Source: Brucellaceae bacterium (lineage in GTDB: Bacteria; Pseudomonadota; Alphaproteobacteria; Rhizobiales; Rhizobiaceae). Taken from it: a stretch of DNA of 9,047 nucleotides. The position numbers and the translations under genes are program-made. Location of the stretch: NCBI GenBank assembly GCA_031253705.1, contig JAIRVW010000135.1:1-9047 (forward strand), given 5' to 3'. The notes under the pieces are model-generated. The model saw only the letters and a list, made by a program, of their open reading frames with translations, made no database searches and was not told where the DNA came from. Positions 6,530 to 9,047 of this stretch are shown here, in pieces. Each line of letters starts with the position of its first letter. Positions within the stretch are counted from its first letter, which is position 1.

Positions 6530-6561
6530 CACCTCAGCCGGCATGACATCTCAAACAAAAA

Positions 6562-7125
6562 TCAGCGCGGGGCGCGTTTGGCCAGAATGCGCTGCAAGGT
6601 ACGGCGATGCATATTGAGGCGGCGTGCTGTTTCAGAAACATTGCGCTCGCACAGTTCATAAACACGCTGAATATGTTCCCAGCGTACACGGTCTGCCGAC
6701 ATCGGATTTTCCGGCGGTGCAATTTTTTCACCGTCACGACGGGTCAGCGCCGCAAAAACCTCATCTGCATCCGCAGGCTTGGAAAGATAGTCAATCGCAC
6801 CGATTTTCACCGCATTCACTGCCGTGGCAATATTGCCGTAGCCGGTCAGTACAATCGCACGCGTATCTTCACGCTTTGCGCGGATGGCCTCAATAATATC
6901 CAGACCATTGCCGTCACCAAGACGCATATCAACAACCGCATAGGCCGGAGCTGCCAGTTTCACAGCAGCAATCCCTTCCTCAACGGAGTCTGCTGTTGTT
7001 ACCGTAAAGCCGCGACTTTCCATAGCGCGGGCAAGCCGCTGCAGGAACGGTTTGTCGTCATCAACCAGAAGAAGCGAAGGATCACTGCCGATGGCAAGGT
7101 GATCATCCTGACTCATATCATCCAT
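6562..7125 (-). CDS. regA: Redox response regulator RegA (ActR/PrrA family)
   Basis: A 187-residue cytoplasmic DNA-binding response regulator, partner of RegB, controlling respiration, redox balance and, in Brucella, low-oxygen adaptation. The receiver domain (about 17-127) has acidic pocket residues Asp22-Asp24, phosphoacceptor Asp66 in VVDMRLGDGNG, Thr94 and Lys116 in SKPADADE. A linker leads to a Fis-type helix-turn-helix (about 148-183, SETARRLNMHRRTLQRIL), which is almost invariant in the RegA/ActR/PrrA group. The small size and single HTH without a sigma54 domain fit RegA and exclude NtrC-type regulators. The first ATG is supported by AAGGA at 7133-7137 (minus strand), 7 bases upstream. 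regB lies upstream in the same direction, 215 bp away, so regA may also have its own promoter. Confidence 0.95.
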   Translation of the reverse strand: MDDMSQDDHLAIGSDPSLLLVDDDKPFLQRLARAMESRGFTVTTADSVEEGIAAVKLAAPAYAVVDMRLGDGNGLDIIEAIRAKREDTRAIVLTGYGNIATAVNAVKIGAIDYLSKPADADEVFAALTRRDGEKIAPPENPMSADRVRWEHIQRVYELCERNVSETARRLNMHRRTLQRILAKRAPR

Positions 7126-7340
7126 CAGGTATTCCTTACTCGTCTTTTGTCTTTTTACTTATTGCTGCGCCTGCGTCAAAAAGTCAAATATGCAATGTAA
7201 CTATTAATGTAAAACGCCGAAATTGATAGCATTTCACAGAGATTTTATTGCATAAAACATCATTCTGACCGTCGATCAAAGCATCAGAACACGAATCTTT
7301 CTGTCACGAGACAGTCTGCGGCACATCTGAAGAATCGTCT
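7126..7340 (-). promoter_or_regulatory. regB-regA spacer with short direct repeats
   Basis: This 215-bp non-coding spacer separates two genes that must work together. It contains two copies of AATGTAA at 7194-7200 and 7206-7212 (12-bp period) and two copies of GTCAAA at 7175-7180 and 7183-7188. A 5-bp hairpin CTGTC-ACGA-GACAG at 7301-7314 has no T-run, so I do not call it a terminator. TTGACT on the minus strand (near 7187-7182) could be a -35, but the matching -10 is poor. A separate regA promoter is plausible, not shown. Confidence 0.3.
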
Positions 7341-8645
7341 TTAAGCGGTCAGTGCCTGACGCGACCAGACAATCGTAATCTCCGCACCGCTTTGTCCCGG
7401 CTCAGGCCGATTACTAAAAGAAATATGGGCACCGGAACGCTCAAGCAAAGTCTTGGCGATAAATAATCCCAGCCCCAGACCGCCACCGTTACGCTCGTCA
7501 CTGCGGCGCGACATATAGGGTTCACCGATCCTGTCCAGCATATCGACGGAAAACCCCTTGCCGTCATCGCGGATAATGATGCGGACAGAATTTTCATCCC
7601 AGCCCCAGATGACCTGGGTTTCCGCTTTGGCGAAATCCACGGCATTTTCGATCAGGTTGCCGAGACCATAGATCACGCCCGGATTACGCCGGACAACCGG
7701 CTCGGCAACAGCCGATTTCGGGTCAGGCCGCTTCTCAACATCAATCTGGATGCCAAAATTACGATGTGGCGCGATCACTTCTTCAATCAGCGAAGACAGC
7801 GCCAGTTTCGACATATGTTCCTCACCTTCCGAAGACAGGCTGGTAAGGCGTTGCAGAATTTCGCGGCAGCGCTGCGCCTGCGAAGACAGCAGCTGGATAT
7901 CCTCGGCATAACGGTCATCATTTTTCAGAGCACGCTGCATTTCCTTGACCACCAGTGTGATGGTCGCCAGCGGTGTGCCGAGCTCATGCGCTGCGGCGGC
8001 AGCCAGACCATCCAGCGCCGACAAATGCTGCTCGCGCTGCAATACCAGTTCAGTCGCGCTCAGGGCATCACCCAGCAAGCGGGCTTCCTCGGCAATGCGA
8101 TAAACATAAATTCCGCTGAAAATCAAAGTCGAGGCAATGGCACACCAGACACCGATAACAAACATCAGCGGCAGTTCCAAAGTCACGCCGCTATACCATG
8201 GCAGTGGCAGATGCCAGACAACCAGAACACTGGCGCAGATAATTGTCAGAAAACCGAGCAGCAGAATACTGCGTACAGACAGTGCAGTCGCGGCAATAAT
8301 CACCGGCACGACCAAAAGCACTGCAAACGGATTTTGCAGACCGCCGGTCAGATAGAGCAGACCAGTGAGCTGCAGAATATCAAAAGCCAGCACCAGCAGA
8401 ACAGTGCGCAAATCCAGACGGTGATTGAGCTGATAGCGAAAAGACAGGAACAGATTGAGCCATGCGGATACAGCGATCAACGCAAAGCTGATCCCGAGCG
8501 GGAACACAAAATGCAAAGAGAGAGAAACAAACAAAACCGCGGCGGTCTGACCAGTAATGGCGAACCAGCGCACACGTACCAATGTTGTGAGGCGCAGACG
8601 GCGGGAAAGCGACGAGGCACGATTAATCAGATCACCATTCGCCAT
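7341..8645 (-). CDS. regB: Redox sensor histidine kinase RegB (ActS/PrrB family)
   Basis: A 434-residue inner-membrane histidine kinase that phosphorylates RegA in response to quinone-pool and redox state. About six membrane helices fill residues 25-180. The family's quinone-linked heptapeptide GGLQNPF is at 101-107. The cytoplasmic part has the H-box AAAAHELGTPLATI with His220. Cys260 in SSQAQRCREIL matches the redox-active cysteine of Rhodobacter RegB. The ATPase domain has the N-box NLIENAVDFA with Asn334, G1 DDGKGF (360-365) and G2 GGGLGLGLF (387-395). All kinase residues are intact. The ATG at 8645 is chosen because GGGGA lies 8 bases upstream; an in-frame TTG at 8678 is less likely. It is transcribed towards regA, with hrpB upstream in the same direction. 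Confidence 0.96.
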   Translation of the reverse strand: MANGDLINRASSLSRRLRLTTLVRVRWFAITGQTAAVLFVSLSLHFVFPLGISFALIAVSAWLNLFLSFRYQLNHRLDLRTVLLVLAFDILQLTGLLYLTGGLQNPFAVLLVVPVIIAATALSVRSILLLGFLTIICASVLVVWHLPLPWYSGVTLELPLMFVIGVWCAIASTLIFSGIYVYRIAEEARLLGDALSATELVLQREQHLSALDGLAAAAAHELGTPLATITLVVKEMQRALKNDDRYAEDIQLLSSQAQRCREILQRLTSLSSEGEEHMSKLALSSLIEEVIAPHRNFGIQIDVEKRPDPKSAVAEPVVRRNPGVIYGLGNLIENAVDFAKAETQVIWGWDENSVRIIIRDDGKGFSVDMLDRIGEPYMSRRSDERNGGGLGLGLFIAKTLLERSGAHISFSNRPEPGQSGAEITIVWSRQALTA

Positions 8646-8653
8646 TCTGTTTT

Positions 8654-8658
8654 TCCCC
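8654..8658 (-). promoter_or_regulatory. Ribosome binding site fixing the regB start
   Basis: GGGGA on the minus strand lies 8 bases before the ATG at 8645 and supports it over the TTG at 8678. Confidence 0.7.
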
Positions 8659-8686
8659 GTCAAATGTCTCGCATACAATGCCTTAT

Positions 8687-8702
8687 GCGGTAAAATTACC
8701 GC
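8687..8702. promoter_or_regulatory. Inverted repeat upstream of regB
   Basis: GCGGTAA (8687-8693) and TTACCGC (8696-8702) are perfect 7-bp arms around two A residues, 41 bp before the regB ATG. It has the size and symmetry of a dimeric regulator site. No family can be named from it. No clear promoter hexamers could be paired with it. Confidence 0.35.
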
Positions 8703-8750
8703 TCACGCAAGTTAATCTGCGCCATCCTGCCGCAGGGTAATCGCGACGCT

Positions 8751-8871
8751 ATATTTCAACTATGGCGTGACGAAAACGGTGTTCATCGAGAACCGGAACG
8801 GAATGTACTAAAGTACATGAGTACCGGAAGCACAGAGGAACGCCGTTTGCAGGCCGCAAGAGTTGAAATAT
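8751..8871. repeat. 121-bp imperfect palindromic intergenic repeat (MITE/RS-like)
   Basis: The ends are a perfect 11-bp inverted repeat: ATATTTCAACT (8751-8761) and AGTTGAAATAT (8861-8871). Nested inside are AAACGGTGTTC (8774-8784) against GAACGCCGTTT (8838-8848), with one mismatch, CCGG pairs near 8793 and 8824, and a central palindrome ATGTACT-AA-AGTACAT (8803-8818). All pairs share a centre near 8811, so the whole unit is one imperfect palindrome. It has no transposase. Size and symmetry resemble the Bru-RS1/RS2 palindromic repeats (about 103-105 bp) described in Brucella, but I cannot confirm identity. On the minus strand it starts at the last base of the hrpB stop codon. Transcribed, it would fold into a long hairpin without a U-tract. 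Confidence 0.75.
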
Positions 8872-9047
8872 TATGTGCCCCGTGGTTTGGCACGCCGAGT
8901 GGGATCCGCCTCTGCGGGATTTTCCGGCCAGACATGACGCGGATAGCGGCCACGCATATCGGTGCGCACATCCGCCCATGAGCCTTTCCAGAAATTCGGC
9001 AGATCGCGGGTGATCTGGATCGGCCGGTGCGCCGGAGACAATAATTC
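8871..9047 (-). CDS. hrpB: ATP-dependent helicase HrpB, C-terminal end (partial)
   Basis: Only the last 58 residues are in the window; the gene continues past the right edge. The visible piece reads through SPAHRPIQITRDLPNFWKGSWADVR (4-28), DMRGRYPRHVWPENP (30-44) and ends TRRAKPRGT. This Trp-rich segment is the signature of the HrpB C-terminal domain (PF08482), found at the extreme end of DEAH-box-type HrpB helicases, which act on RNA or DNA and whose role is poorly defined. The short basic tail after the WPENP motif is normal, so the protein is not visibly truncated at its C-terminus. The TAA stop abuts the palindromic repeat. It precedes regB in the same direction. Confidence 0.9.
   Translation of the reverse strand, partial: ELLSPAHRPIQITRDLPNFWKGSWADVRTDMRGRYPRHVWPENPAEADPTRRAKPRGT

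Noticed and set aside
6607..7200. 197-residue open frame on the plus strand opposite regA
   Set aside because: It is antisense to a complete, highly conserved response regulator and has no recognisable domain.
7301..7314. Hairpin CTGTC-ACGA-GACAG just after regB
   Set aside because: The stem is only 5 bp and no U-tract follows on the minus strand, so it is not a convincing terminator.
7293..7336. Two GANTC (CcrM) sites near the regB 3' end
   Set aside because: GANTC is expected about once in 256 bp, so two sites in this space are not clear evidence of methylation control.
7764..8693. 309-residue open frame on the plus strand opposite regB
   Set aside because: It is antisense to an intact histidine kinase with all motifs, and the translation is low-complexity Gln/Arg/His-rich without any domain, as expected from a shadow frame.
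8749..8979. 76-residue open frame on the minus strand across the palindromic repeat and the hrpB end
   Set aside because: It is in a different frame from the clear HrpB C-terminus and is formed largely by the palindromic repeat.

Overview
The window looks like core chromosome of an alphaproteobacterium of the Hyphomicrobiales, most like the Brucella/Ochrobactrum (Brucellaceae) group. The reasons are the MurJ–TrpRS–UspA–Nfu gene set, an MmcB-family repair protein, a RegB/RegA (ActS/ActR, PrrB/PrrA) redox two-component pair lying next to HrpB, moderate G+C, a full CtrA-type box, and a ~120-bp palindromic intergenic repeat that resembles the short palindromic repeats known in Brucella. The taxonomic call is inference from protein character and gene order; no search was run.

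Layout, left to right. The first bases may hold the tail of an upstream gene overlapping the murJ start. murJ (lipid II flippase, +) ends at a strong intrinsic terminator, so trpS (tryptophanyl-tRNA synthetase, +) probably has its own promoter. trpS converges on a class I SAM-dependent methyltransferase (-) across a compact bidirectional terminator. A 301-bp divergent spacer follows, with a candidate promoter and operator-like inverted repeat for the methyltransferase. Next come a UspA-family protein (+) and an Nfu-type Fe-S scaffold (+), separated by a hairpin. Nfu converges on an L,D-transpeptidase lipoprotein (-) across a second bidirectional terminator. The transpeptidase diverges from mmcB (+), and their shared 143-bp spacer contains a perfect CtrA-type box. 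mmcB converges on regA (-). regB (-) lies upstream of regA, and the 3' end of hrpB (-) lies at the right edge. Between hrpB and regB is a 121-bp imperfect palindrome whose end coincides with the last base of the hrpB stop codon.

Functional links. MurJ and the transpeptidase act in peptidoglycan precursor export and cell-wall crosslinking. Nfu supplies Fe-S clusters. RegB/RegA senses quinone/redox state and controls respiratory genes. MmcB is a PD-(D/E)XK-like repair protein. No mobile element with a transposase, CRISPR array, tRNA or rRNA was seen. The genes are conserved families rather than a new system; the novelty is in the intergenic DNA, mainly the CtrA box and the palindromic repeat.
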